Shown here piece by piece: positions 38,216 through 47,110 of a DNA stretch of 64,000 nt (its first letter is position 1; each line of letters starts with the position of its first letter). A program made the translations under genes and the position numbers. Source of the stretch: Paraburkholderia lacunae (lineage in GTDB: Bacteria > Pseudomonadota > Gammaproteobacteria > Burkholderiales > Burkholderiaceae); the NCBI RefSeq assembly GCF_003353175.1, contig NZ_QHKS01000004.1, forward strand, positions 1 through 64,000. Direction: 5' to 3'. Under the pieces are notes generated by a model. The model was not told the origin of the DNA, did not search any database, and saw only the letters and a program-made list of their open reading frames with translations.

Positions 38216-38986
38216 ATGGAAGTCCAAAACGCCCGCCGTTGGGCACCACGGGGAAAGCAAGCCTGGCTTGCCGTAGCCGCCGCATTGGCGATCGCCAGCG
38301 GTGTGCGCCTGCTGCTTCACCCGCTCATCGGCCCATTCATGCCGGGCACCGCGTTCTGCATCGCGGCGTCGCTGGTCGAATATTATTTCGGTCTCGCACC
38401 GGCATTGACAGTCATGCTGCTCGGTCTTGGTATCGCCGACTATCTGTTCGTGCCGCCCTACGCCACCATCGACGTCTTCGATCGCGAAGACGTGATCCTG
38501 CTCGTCTCCTATCCGCTGGTCACGCTGCTGGTCATCGTGCTGCTCGAACGCCTGCGGCGCGCGCAGTTTCGCGCGGAGCTGATCGCATCGGTCGCGCAAT
38601 CGCGCTATGAAATGCTGCTGCGTCACGACAACGAACGCATGCTCGCGCGCCGCGCCGTCGACGAAACGCACCGGCTGTTGCGGCATCTGTCGCATCATCA
38701 CAGGACCTTTATCCTCATCCAGGCACTCGAGCGCAACGCGCTGCACCAGGCGGACGACATCAAACTGCAAGGCACGCTGCCGCGCCTGCCCAACGAGATC
38801 GCACCCGGCCCGCGCTTTGCCGAAGTCCACCCCGAGGATATCCAGCGGCTCAGCAATGCATTGTGGCCCGGCGGCCATCGCGTCCGGCTGAGGAACGGCG
38901 ACGGCCGCTCGAGACTGACCGAGTGCGTGTGCGAACGCTTCACCACGCATGCGGGCGACTTCCTCGTGTTGCGGATCGGAACCTGA
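38216..38986 (+). CDS. DUF4118 membrane sensor-like protein without kinase
   Basis: The product is 256 residues from ATG 38216. Four closely packed membrane segments (about 18-115) have the DUF4118/KdpD-like pattern: GTAFCIAASLVEYYFGLAPA, LLGLGIADYLFVPPYATIDV, then the last helix LVTLLVIVLLERLRRAQFRA. A helical linker with HLSHHHRTFILIQALERNAL and a small alpha/beta tail follow. No H-box, N-box or G-box is present, so it is not a complete kinase. It is followed three bases later by an alpha/beta hydrolase, so it may be a membrane sensor or anchor for that operon. Confidence 0.75.
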   Translation: MEVQNARRWAPRGKQAWLAVAAALAIASGVRLLLHPLIGPFMPGTAFCIAASLVEYYFGLAPALTVMLLGLGIADYLFVPPYATIDVFDREDVILLVSYPLVTLLVIVLLERLRRAQFRAELIASVAQSRYEMLLRHDNERMLARRAVDETHRLLRHLSHHHRTFILIQALERNALHQADDIKLQGTLPRLPNEIAPGPRFAEVHPEDIQRLSNALWPGGHRVRLRNGDGRSRLTECVCERFTTHAGDFLVLRIGT

Positions 38987-38989
38987 GCC

Positions 38990-39877
38990 ATGAGTCGACC
39001 GACCAGCCTGTTCTATCCCGGCGACGACCATGCGGTGCTGATGCTGCACGGCCTGTCCAGCTCGCCGCTCGAATTGCGCTTCCTCGCGCGCCATCTGAAC
39101 GCCGAAGGCTTCACGACCAGCGCGCCGCTCCTCGCCGGCTATAGCGCCGGTTCCGACGAAGCGGCCATGGAAGTCTGGCTCGACGCCGCCGTGCGCGAGT
39201 ACGACGCGCTGGCCGCGCGCTTTGCCCGCGTGTCGATCTGCGGCCTTTCGATTGGCGCGGCGCTGGCGCTCGCGCTCGCGCATCGCCGCCCGCAAGCTCA
39301 AGCCGTGGTGCTGCTGTCGCTGACGCTGTCCTACGACGGCTGGGCGATTCCCTGGTATCGCTTTCTGCTCAACTGGGCGTACTTCACGCCGATGCGCAAC
39401 CGCTGGCGTTATCGCGAGGCGGCGCCGTTCGGTCTGCGCAACGAAGCGCTCAGAGCGAAGATCGCGCGCGCCATGCAGCGCAGCGACTTCAGCGAAGTCG
39501 GCCCGTCGACCATTTCGTTGCCGGCGTTGCATCAGGCGAGCCGGCTGGCCGCGAACGTGCGCACGCTGGTGCGCGACATCAAGACCGATTGCCTGATCGT
39601 CCACGCAATCGACGACGAAACGTCGAGCCCGCACAACGCGCGTTTTGTCGCCGGGAATATCGGCGCCGCCTTTTTACGCACCATCTGGCTGGATGACTCG
39701 TATCACATGATCACATCGGACAACGAGCGAGAGATCGTCGCGCGCGAAACCGCGCTGTTTCTGCGCGAAAGTGAAGTGGCCCATAGCAGCGTCGACGGCG
39801 AGAAGCCGCAGGTCGTCTCGAAGGCGTTGGCGCGGCGCCTGCGCCAACTCGCGGCACTCGGCAAGGAGCGCGCATGA
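38990..39877 (+). CDS. Alpha/beta hydrolase (carboxylesterase-like)
   Basis: The product is 295 residues. The fold is clear: HAVLMLHGLSSSPLELRFLA supplies the oxyanion loop, ICGLSIGAALAL the nucleophile Ser in GLSIG, CLIVHAIDDETSS the acid and DDSYHMITSDNER the catalytic His. It resembles monoacylglycerol lipase/carboxylesterase Est-type enzymes. No signal peptide is visible. It lies three bases after the DUF4118 gene, and its stop overlaps the MipA gene start (ATGA), so three genes form an operon. Confidence 0.88.
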   Translation: MSRPTSLFYPGDDHAVLMLHGLSSSPLELRFLARHLNAEGFTTSAPLLAGYSAGSDEAAMEVWLDAAVREYDALAARFARVSICGLSIGAALALALAHRRPQAQAVVLLSLTLSYDGWAIPWYRFLLNWAYFTPMRNRWRYREAAPFGLRNEALRAKIARAMQRSDFSEVGPSTISLPALHQASRLAANVRTLVRDIKTDCLIVHAIDDETSSPHNARFVAGNIGAAFLRTIWLDDSYHMITSDNEREIVARETALFLRESEVAHSSVDGEKPQVVSKALARRLRQLAALGKERA

Positions 39878-40737
39878 CGCTCAAACTCGCCAAACCGGCT
39901 CGCGCGCCGCTGCTGCTTGCGGCGGCTTGCCTCCTTACGGCAAGCGCAGCGCGCGCGGACGATCAGAGTCCGGCTGCGGACGCGCAGGCGTCTGCTAACG
40001 CGAACGCGAGCGCCGACGCGAATGCGAATAATGCGAATGCGAGCGCCGACAGCAAATGGAAGATCGCGCTCGGGCCCGGCGTGGTGGTCTCACCCAAGTA
40101 TCCGGGCTCGCGCCAGTTGAGCGTGTTCCCATTCCCTGCGCTCGACATCTCCTACGACGACCGGTTTTTCTCGCAAGGTCCCGACGTGCTCGGCGTCAAC
40201 GTGTTGCGCGGCCCCGCGTATCACCTGGGCGCTGCGCTCAGTTGGGATTTCGAGAGCCGCAAGGAATCCGACGATCCGCGTCTGCACGGTCTCGGCGACG
40301 TGCACAGCGGTCCCAAGCTCAAGCTGTTCGCCGATTACACGGTGTGGGCGTTCACGGGCTCGGTCGCGCTGTATCAGGAGATCGCCGGCCATCATAAGGG
40401 CACGACGGTGAGCACGGACGTGGTCGCTTCCGCGCCGGTCGGCGGATGGCTGTTCTCGGTTGGGCCCGGATTGACCTGGGCGAACGGCACCTATACGCGG
40501 ACGTTCTTTGGCGTGTCGAGTCAGCAGAGCTCCGCTTCGGGGCTGCCGGTCTATAACACCAGCGCCGGTGTGCGGGACATTCATATGAATGCGGTCGTCA
40601 GCTACGATATTTCCCGACACTGGGTTGGGTCGGTGTCGGCAACGTTTGGACGTCTGGAGCATAACGCGGCTAATAGCCCGATTACCCAGCGCAGGTTTGA
40701 GCTCAATACGCTCGCTTCGGTGAATTATCGGTTTTAG
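39874..40737 (+). CDS. MipA/OmpV-family outer-membrane protein
   Basis: The product is 287 residues. A signal peptide (APLLLAAACLLTASAARA) is cleaved near residue 28. A 30-residue low-complexity linker of A/N/S/D (ANANASADANANNANASA) follows, then the MipA/OmpV beta-barrel: WKIALGPGVVVSPKYPGSRQ and the terminal strand LASVNYRF. MipA is known as a scaffold for murein enzymes in E. coli, while OmpV-like proteins are outer-membrane barrels. The short repeats in the linker resemble those in the RND locus. Confidence 0.88.
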   Translation: MTLKLAKPARAPLLLAAACLLTASAARADDQSPAADAQASANANASADANANNANASADSKWKIALGPGVVVSPKYPGSRQLSVFPFPALDISYDDRFFSQGPDVLGVNVLRGPAYHLGAALSWDFESRKESDDPRLHGLGDVHSGPKLKLFADYTVWAFTGSVALYQEIAGHHKGTTVSTDVVASAPVGGWLFSVGPGLTWANGTYTRTFFGVSSQQSSASGLPVYNTSAGVRDIHMNAVVSYDISRHWVGSVSATFGRLEHNAANSPITQRRFELNTLASVNYRF

Positions 40738-40757
40738 CCCTGCCGGGCGGGGTTTTT
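40737..40757 (+). terminator. Probable terminator after MipA gene
   Basis: A short GC stem (GCCCTGCC... GGGCGGGG) directly after the stop is followed by TTTTT. A second T-run (TTTTTT) follows at about 40779-40784. Confidence 0.5.
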
Positions 40758-40881
40758 GCGGTGCCTGAGGGGTTGGGGTTTTTTGCCTGTGCAGCGCTTT
40801 ATGCCTCGCTTTATGCCTCCGCAACCACCGCAACCACCGCAACCAGAAGCACCGGCAAACGCAAAAAACCAGACTCGCGAT

Positions 40882-41586
40882 TTACGGCCGCCCCTCGAGA
40901 TCGCCGAGATCGATTCCGAGTTCAGCGGCCATACGCGCAACCAGCGCGTGAAGCCGGCTTACTTCATCAGCGAGCCTCTTCTGTTCGGCCTTGACAGCCT
41001 CGAACGCCGACAACGGCGCACTATCCTCGTCGCCTCCCCCTTGGGCGATTTCGCTCGCGCTGACCTCCCCGCATAACAGATGCATCCAGCGATTCTCACG
41101 CTCGCCCGGCGTGCGGGCCAGTTTCACCACGCGCGGTGGTTCGCCGGCGGCGAGTTCGTCGAGAAACGCCTCGACCGACGAGATGTCCGCAAAACCGTGC
41201 AGCCGCGCGCAGTTCAGCCGCAACTCGGCCGCGGTCTGCGGGCCGCGCAACAGCAACGTGGTCAGCAATGCAGCCGATTGGCTCGGCAGCCCAAGCACGC
41301 GATTCATGTTGTGCTCGAACCGCGGCACACGGCTGCTGCTGCCCTCCATCACCAGGCTCAGACGCTTCAAGCCATCAATGGCGGTCAACACCTCCGCTTC
41401 GGTGGCGCTCATCACCGGTGCGCGCCCAGTTTTCTGGTTGCAGCCCAAAGTCAGCGCGTTGAGCGAAAGCGGATAACTGTCCGGCACAGTGTGCTGTTTT
41501 TCAACCAGCACGCCGAGCACACGCCCTTCGAGTTGCGTCAGAGCACGGATGGACGGGCGGGAAAGAGCGTCAGGATTGGAGTTCAT
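40882..41586 (-). CDS. yceH: YceH-family protein (DUF480)
   Basis: The product is 234 residues from ATG 41586. The hallmark start is LTQLEGRVLGVLVEKQHTVP, followed by DSYPLSLNALTLGCNQKT and the winged-helix repeats of the family (LLTTLLLRGPQTAAELRLNC). A C-terminal coiled segment (FEAVKAEQKRLADEVSRLHA) follows. YceH proteins are widespread and have two winged-helix domains of unknown role. The start is not marked by a strong ribosome site. It is convergent with the MipA operon. Confidence 0.87.
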   Translation of the reverse strand: MNSNPDALSRPSIRALTQLEGRVLGVLVEKQHTVPDSYPLSLNALTLGCNQKTGRAPVMSATEAEVLTAIDGLKRLSLVMEGSSSRVPRFEHNMNRVLGLPSQSAALLTTLLLRGPQTAAELRLNCARLHGFADISSVEAFLDELAAGEPPRVVKLARTPGERENRWMHLLCGEVSASEIAQGGGDEDSAPLSAFEAVKAEQKRLADEVSRLHALVARMAAELGIDLGDLEGRP

Positions 41587-41952
41587 AAATGATGTCGCGG
41601 CTAGCGCCGCCGGGTCGCGTGGACCGGCGTGCATAGCGTCGCACAGCCGGGCGGAGTTTTTAGTTTGTGAGCCCTATGATAAACGGCCCAGGCACCCACG
41701 GTGTACGAATCTGCGCCGCAACACGCCGCGCGCGGTGCGGCGCGCCTGCGTTCATGACGGCGCCAGCATCGGTTTCGTGCTGCCTTGCACGAACCTGCGC
41801 GAACGTGCGGGTGCGGCGCCGCGGCGCCGCGCACAGGCGGCAAAAGAGCGGCCTTGAACACGGTTTTTCAGGGCGCCGGTTGCGCAGCGCATTGCACGAA
41901 ACACTTGCGGCGATATTTTTTGCACGGTATCGTCGTGCGGTTCTGCAACGCA
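41587..41952. other. Non-coding stretch between yceH and glycine riboswitch
   Basis: This 366-bp gap presumably carries the yceH promoter (minus) and the promoter for the riboswitch transcript (plus). Its frames lack ribosome sites and family patterns. I see no further structured element. Confidence 0.5.
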
Positions 41953-42152
41953 GCGCGGGAGAGATCGTCAGACGCAGGTGACGACGCCGACGGAGCAACC
42001 GCCCCGGAAACTCTCAGGCAAAAGGACCGCGCAGCCGGAACATCTGGAGAGCGGCGCTGTGCGCGCCCACCGAAGGGGAATCCCGCCCACCGCGTGCAAC
42101 CTGCACGAGCGCTGACGGGATGAAACTCTCAGGTACATGGACAGATGGGGCA
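41953..42152 (+). ncRNA. Tandem glycine riboswitch
   Basis: Two gcvT-type aptamers are adjacent. The first has GCGGGAGAG, CCGACGGAGCAACC and AAACTCTCAGGCAAAAGGAC (41955-42030). The second has TGGAGAGCGGC, CCGAAGGGGAATCC and AAACTCTCAGGTACATGGAC followed by AGATGGGG (42043-42150). A following hairpin-forming stretch (about 42160-42188) could be the expression platform. The next gene encodes an amino-acid dehydrogenase rather than the glycine-cleavage system. Confidence 0.93.
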
Positions 42153-42213
42153 TCGACGCCGGTTTCGACACGAAATCGACACCGGTGATGCTCAATCTAC
42201 TCTGGACCATGTC

Positions 42214-43425
42214 ATGTCACGAATCGCCATCATCGGCGCCGGGATTACCGGTGTCACGACTGCGCACGCCCTCGCGCAATGCGGCCATCAAGTCACGGTG
42301 TTCGAACGTCATCGCTATGCGGCGATGGAAACCTCGTTCGCCAACGGCGGCCAGTTGTCGGCCAGCAATGCCGAAGTCTGGAACAGCGCAGCTACCGTAC
42401 TCAAGGGCTTGCGCTGGATGCTCACCCGCGACGCCCCGCTGCTGCTCAATCCGCTGCCCACGTGGCACAAGTATTCGTGGATGGGCGAATTCCTGCGGCA
42501 GATTCCGCACTATCGCGCGAACACCGTCGAGACGGTGCGGCTTGCGATCGCGGCGCGGGAACACCTGTTTTCGATTGCCGAGCGCGAAGGGATCAACTTC
42601 GATCTGGAGCGGCGCGGCATTTTGCATATCTACAAGAACCGCAAGGATTTCGCTGCCGCCAGCAAGGTGAACGAACTGCTGCGCGAGGGCGGGCTCGACC
42701 GCAATCCGGTGACGGCGAGCGAGTTGCATGCAATCGAGCCGACGCTGCACGGCGAGTTTTACGGCGGTTTTTTCACGCCCTCCGATTCCACCGGCGATAT
42801 TCACAAGTTCACTCGCGGGCTTGCTCAGGCTTGTGTGCGGCACGGGGTGGAGTTTCACTACGAGGCCGAGATTACCGCGGTCGGGCAGACGGCCGATGAG
42901 CGATTTACGCTCGCGGTCAATATAGCCGGCGAGCCGCAGCGGTTTGCTTTTGAGCGTATCGTGGTGTGCGCCGGCGTCAAAAGCCGGGATTTCGCCGCCA
43001 TGCTTGGAGACCATGTCAACGTATATCCGGTGAAAGGCTATTCGATTACCGTGTGTCTCGATGACGAGGTGAGTCAACAGCGAGCGCCGTGGGTCAGCCT
43101 GCTCGACGATAGTGCGAAGATCGTCACCAGCCGGCTCGGCGTAGACAGGTTTCGGGTGGCCGGGACGGCGGAGATCAATGGTTTCAATCGGGACATCCGG
43201 TCGGATCGGATAGCGCCGTTGATCGATTGGACCCGACGGTATTTTCCGGAGGTGGCCACCTCGAGGGTGATTCCATGGGCCGGGTTGCGGCCTATGCTGC
43301 CGAGCATGTTGCCCAAGGTGGGCCGCGGCAAGCGGCGTGGCGTTTTTTATAACACGGGACACGGACATCTTGGGTGGACGTTGTCCGCGGCGACCGCGCA
43401 ATCGGTTGCCAGCGTTATCGATTAG
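42214..43425 (+). CDS. FAD-dependent D-amino-acid dehydrogenase (DadA-like), glycine-regulated
   Basis: The product is 403 residues. The FAD-binding motif IAIIGAGITGVTTAHALA is at the N-terminus. Then come ETSFANGGQLSASNAEVWNS and the DadA-like core (FTPSDSTGDIHKFTRGLAQA). The C-terminal flavin loop ends NTGHGHLGWTLSAATAQSVA. It deaminates D-amino acids, or glycine in some relatives, to the keto acid and ammonia. The tandem glycine riboswitch upstream suggests that glycine is the physiological substrate or signal. ATG 42214 is used because it begins the nucleotide-binding strand directly. Confidence 0.9.
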   Translation: MSRIAIIGAGITGVTTAHALAQCGHQVTVFERHRYAAMETSFANGGQLSASNAEVWNSAATVLKGLRWMLTRDAPLLLNPLPTWHKYSWMGEFLRQIPHYRANTVETVRLAIAAREHLFSIAEREGINFDLERRGILHIYKNRKDFAAASKVNELLREGGLDRNPVTASELHAIEPTLHGEFYGGFFTPSDSTGDIHKFTRGLAQACVRHGVEFHYEAEITAVGQTADERFTLAVNIAGEPQRFAFERIVVCAGVKSRDFAAMLGDHVNVYPVKGYSITVCLDDEVSQQRAPWVSLLDDSAKIVTSRLGVDRFRVAGTAEINGFNRDIRSDRIAPLIDWTRRYFPEVATSRVIPWAGLRPMLPSMLPKVGRGKRRGVFYNTGHGHLGWTLSAATAQSVASVID

Positions 43426-43487
43426 TTTTTTGCCCGCGCGGCGCTTCACGGCCGCGCTCGTTCCACACCCGAAAGGGCGTCATCGCC

Positions 43488-43607
43488 ATGCTCAAACGCC
43501 TCAAAGTGCCCTTGATTCTGATTCTCTCGCTGGCGGTACTGTGCGCAGGCGTTGCCGTCGCGATCGGCGTGTTCGGGTTACTGGTGATGCTGGCCGGCAA
43601 TCTGTAG
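43488..43607 (+). CDS. 39-residue single-TM protein
   Basis: ATG 43488 follows GAAAGGG with somewhat long spacing. The product begins MLKRLKVPLILILSLAVLC and is almost entirely one hydrophobic segment with a basic N-terminus, then a short GNL end. It could be a small membrane protein or a chance frame. Its placement just after the amino-acid dehydrogenase gene suggests co-transcription. No family is recognised. Confidence 0.4.
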   Translation: MLKRLKVPLILILSLAVLCAGVAVAIGVFGLLVMLAGNL

Positions 43608-43742
43608 CGCACCGTTCGCGCGGGCGTCAGCGGCGCAAAAGGAAGTCGGTTCCGAAGGTTTTTTGCCTTTCGCGGCGCCAAGGTCTGCGTATGTCTGCTT
43701 ATGTCGGCTTATGTCTCCTGGCCGCCGCCCAAGGCAAGAAAA

Positions 43743-44435
43743 TCAAACCTGACGGCTTATCAGCCAATCGATATCGACATCGGCGAGTTCGCCAATCCTC
43801 TCGACACTGACGTCCGCGGCGGGATTACTGCTCACCGCTTCAGGATCAAAAGCATAGTGCCCCTGGCGAGGAAAAACCGTCGTCAACCTCTCCCGCCAGC
43901 TCCGCTTCATGGCAGCGAGAATCCGCAATTTGTCGTCGACCATCACATAGTGTCGAGCCGGATAACACTCCATCACCTGATCGAGCATCAACTCTTTGTG
44001 GATATAAATCAAAACCCGGCCTTCAACCTCTTCCCATAACCCCGAACGGGCAATCTTCCGCGGTTGAAACACGACGTCCCCGTCGGACAGGATCACGGTA
44101 GGCCCCCGCGTGCCCAAATGCCGGATCGCATCCAGCGCCCCCGGATACAAACGGTTCGCAAACGGATAGTCAATCAGAAACGAGGACATCAACAACAGCC
44201 GGGTATCCCGCGGATGCTCCCGCCGATACCTCTGCAACGCCCCCAGATAATCGGCGTAGCCAAGCTCCCCTCGCAACGCCTCAAAAATTTCCCAATAGCG
44301 CGCACTGTTCTCCTCGCCGAACTCCCGCATCATGTGCGCGCGCAGATCCGCCAGCACATGATCGTTGTCGAGCAAGGTGTTATCGCAATCGAACAGAAAC
44401 ACGACGTCGTGCGGCGTAGCCTTCGTGGCATCCAT
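43743..44435 (-). CDS. HAD-family hydrolase
   Basis: The product is 230 residues. The HAD motif I is FLFDCDNTLLDND with nucleophile Asp16 and acid/base Asp18. Motif II is PTVILSDGD (Ser). Motif III/IV is KELMLDQ and HYVMVDDKLRIL (Lys, then acidic pair). A helical cap lies between motifs I and II. The substrate is unknown, probably a phosphate ester. The gene stands alone between two unrelated units. Confidence 0.88.
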   Translation of the reverse strand: MDATKATPHDVVFLFDCDNTLLDNDHVLADLRAHMMREFGEENSARYWEIFEALRGELGYADYLGALQRYRREHPRDTRLLLMSSFLIDYPFANRLYPGALDAIRHLGTRGPTVILSDGDVVFQPRKIARSGLWEEVEGRVLIYIHKELMLDQVMECYPARHYVMVDDKLRILAAMKRSWRERLTTVFPRQGHYAFDPEAVSSNPAADVSVERIGELADVDIDWLISRQV

Positions 44436-44604
44436 GGCGGTTCCCTTGAATCAGCTCTTCGGCCCATTGGCCGGCGCAGCGGCCTTCTCGACGTGGCCGC
44501 CAAAGTCATGCCGCATCGCCGGCCATACGCGGTTCGGAAAATGCGCGTCGCCGCGCGATGCGTGACATCGAAAAGACGATACGCCTCTTTTCAACGGCCT
44601 GGCG

Positions 44605-45901
44605 CTACTGCCGCACCTGAAGCTTCCGATATTGCGTCCGCACAAAACGCCGCACCGCTTGCCACATCAACGGATAGCGGTAGCCCGGCACCGCGAACAG
44701 CATCAGCGCGCAGAGCGCCAGCAGACCGCAGAACAGGAACGTGCCGCGATAGCTGAACGCCTGCACCAGCAACCCCGACAGCACGCCCGACAGAATCGAC
44801 CCGAGCCGCGCCGCATTGAAGAACAGCGCGGTGGCGCGGCCCGGCGCATCCGGCATCAGATCCTGCACGTAGGTCATGCCGAGGCACGAGGTCACCGCGA
44901 CCACGAAGGCGTTGAGCATCTGCATCGGGATCAGCATGTCGACGTTCCCGGCCAGCGACATCGCGATGAAATAGACCGCGTGCACCGCGGCGCACGCGGC
45001 CAGCCAGTTCGGTTTGTGCAGCGTCGACGATTTCGCGCCGAGCGCGAGCATCATCGGGATTTCCGTCAATGCGCCAAGGCCGAGCATGATCGACACGTCC
45101 AGATGCGTGCCGTTCAGACCATGCACGATGTAGAGCGGCAGCACGATCATGGTGGCGTTGGCGGCGAGGCCGAGCAGCGTCAGCGCGGCCACCGCGCGGC
45201 GAATGTCGCTCGGCGAAGCGACACCCGGCAGCGCCTCGTGCGCATCTTCGCCGGGGGCGGTCAACGGCGGCACTGTGATCGACGCCGACGGCTCGGATGC
45301 CGTGTCCTCCACCGTGTGATCGCCCAGATGGCCTTGCGGCTCCCGCATCCGCCAGACGATCGTCGCGCAGGCGGCAAAGCTTGCCGCGGCGAACAGAAAG
45401 AGCCCGTAGAAGCCGCTCGCGGCGAGCACCAGCGCGCCCACCGACGGACCGAACACCCATGCCGCTGACAGGATGGTCCGCAAGGTCGCGCTGGCGAACG
45501 CGCGCTCCGCCGGGTCCGGCACCGGCAGCGCCGCGCGGCTGAACGAGAACACCAGCGAGATGGCCGAACCGCCCGCGCCGATAAAGGCAATGCCGACCAC
45601 CAGCAACAACCGGTAGTCACGCACCACGCATAGACACAGATAGCCGAGCGCGGCGGCCACCAGCGCCGCCACTCGCGTCGCTCCAGCGGCCGGCCAAGGT
45701 GCTGGCGAGCACGCCGCTGGTAGCGATCAGCGTCATGAATACGCCGAGCTTGAACGGCGTCATGGCGGCGCGCTCGACGCCGAACAGCGACAGATAGGGA
45801 GCGGTAAACGACATCGCCACCCCGAGCATGAGGGTGGCGGCGGCCAGCGGCTTGAAGCCAGGGATGCGCAGCAGATCGAAAAAACGTGAGGTCTTCAGCA
45901 C
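44605..45901 (-). pseudogene. Sugar-efflux type MFS transporter, frameshifted
   Basis: Two frames together encode one SetA/SetB-like major-facilitator protein. The N-terminal part (45901 to about 45685) reads FFDLLRIPGFKPLAAATLML ... ASTLAGRWSDAS. The rest (from about 45672 to 44605) reads on from VAALVAAALGYLCLCVVRDY to the end QYRKLQVRQ in another frame. The junction lies in the conserved loop after TM2, where a GRWSD-x(n)-R/K-R motif is expected and some residues are missing. This fits a small deletion with a frame change, or a sequence error. The start codon (GTG 45901) has no ribosome site, so the true start may lie further upstream. Confidence 0.72.
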
Positions 45902-46247
45902 GGGTGGCGGTGGTCAGGGAACGCGAGCCGCTGCCAGGCGCCATGAGCGCCGAGGAATGGGTGGCCGGATCGACGGGGCATTATCGGCTTACCTCGCTTG
46001 CTCGTAAACCCGCGCACCCGGCGTCCCAAATTCGCATAGCGTGCCATTGCTGATGAACTCGCAACGAGGAGAACGCCGCTTGCCGTCCGCTGCGCGCATT
46101 TCTTCAGCGGGTGTGTTTCAGCTGGTGTGGTTCAACTGGCGTGATTCTTCAGCTAGAGTGTTTCAGCTGACGTGCTTCGTGACGTGCATTAGCGCGGTGG
46201 ATGACCTGCAAGATTCGCTCCCGCTTTGCGCCCTTGCCTCTCCGTCG
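45902..46247. other. Non-coding stretch with degenerate short repeats
   Basis: This 346-bp gap has no supported gene. At 46113-46183 a degenerate 12-17 bp unit (GTGTTTCAGCTGGT type) recurs about five times. The rest shows no recognisable element beyond likely promoter space for the transporter remnant. Confidence 0.55.
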
Positions 46248-46544
46248 TCACAGAACGACGTAACCGCGCTTTTCGAGCGTCCGCAGGTGCCATTGATTGC
46301 CGTAGACGCCGCAAGCGATGCCGAACAGGATCGACAGCGCCAGTCCGATCAGATCGCCTGCACTGCCCCACAGGCCACCCAGGAAAAGCATGATGTTGAC
46401 CGCCAGCATGATGAAAGCGGCAAACCACATTCTCTTTGACAGAGCCCACACGAAGCCGAGCAGGAACGCGCCCCAGCTGAAGCCGGTGGCGACGGCGACC
46501 ATTTCGTCCTTGCCCGGGTAATGCAGGTAGATTCGTTCTGTCAT
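46248..46544 (-). CDS. DUF2628 small membrane protein
   Basis: The product is 98 residues. ATG 46544 follows GGAAAGGAA. It opens MTERIYLHYPGKDEMVAVAT. Hydrophobic segments GFSWGAFLLGFVWALSKRMW, FAAFIMLAVNIMLFLGGLWG and DLIGLALSILFGIACGVYGN follow, and the protein ends LRTLEKRGYVVL. This is the standard DUF2628 pattern: a membrane protein of unknown role with the conserved F-x-W-G-A-F motif. Confidence 0.85.
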   Translation of the reverse strand: MTERIYLHYPGKDEMVAVATGFSWGAFLLGFVWALSKRMWFAAFIMLAVNIMLFLGGLWGSAGDLIGLALSILFGIACGVYGNQWHLRTLEKRGYVVL

Positions 46545-46725
46545 TTCCTTTCCTGAACGCGATGACACGCCGCTGCGTGGCGGCAATTGATGATGTTGAA
46601 CACGCTGTTCCGGGGAAGATGTCCTGGCTGAAGCTGTTGCACAATGTACCAGATGATTTTTCTTACCCAATCCACAATCATCAACCCTGTCCCGCCTGAA
46701 GAGGCAAGCAACAACGGGAGTCACG

Positions 46726-47046
46726 ATGGCTACGCAAGCAGCTTACTCACAGAAGGCCCCCTCGCGCGCCGAGGTGGACACTCTGCCGGGCGCCACGGTA
46801 TTGGAATTCGGCACAGACTGGTGCGGCTACTGCCAAGGCGCGCAGGCGTCGATCAGCAAGGCCTTCGAACCACACGCCGGCATCAGGCATCTAAAGATCG
46901 AAGACGGACCCGGTCGCCCGCTGGGCCGCTCCTTCAAGGTCAAACTCTGGCCAACGCTGATCTTCATGCGCGACGGCGCCGAAGTCGCACGCGTAGTGCG
47001 CCCCGCCAACGCGACCGAGATTGCCGAAGCCTTCACGTCTCTCTGA
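46726..47046 (+). CDS. Thioredoxin-like protein
   Basis: The product is 106 residues. The redox motif WCGYC (Cys33, Cys36) follows ATVLEFGTDWCGYC. The cis-proline strand is KLWPTLIFMRDGAEVARVVR. There is no signal peptide, so it is probably cytoplasmic. ATG 46726 follows GGGAG. The GY dipeptide between the cysteines differs from thioredoxin (GP) and suggests a different redox potential or partner. The yjbQ-like gene follows after 64 bp. Confidence 0.88.
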   Translation: MATQAAYSQKAPSRAEVDTLPGATVLEFGTDWCGYCQGAQASISKAFEPHAGIRHLKIEDGPGRPLGRSFKVKLWPTLIFMRDGAEVARVVRPANATEIAEAFTSL

Positions 47047-47110
47047 CCCGCGCGAGGATCCGGGCGCGATCGCAGCGTGCCCCGCCGCAACGCGTAAGCG
47101 ACAACCCATC

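Noticed and set aside
44451-44564. Minus frame ending HDFGGHVEKAAAPANGPKS just upstream of the HAD gene
   Set aside because: The end looks protein-like, but there is no credible start, ribosome site or family match. It might be a gene remnant, but I cannot support it.
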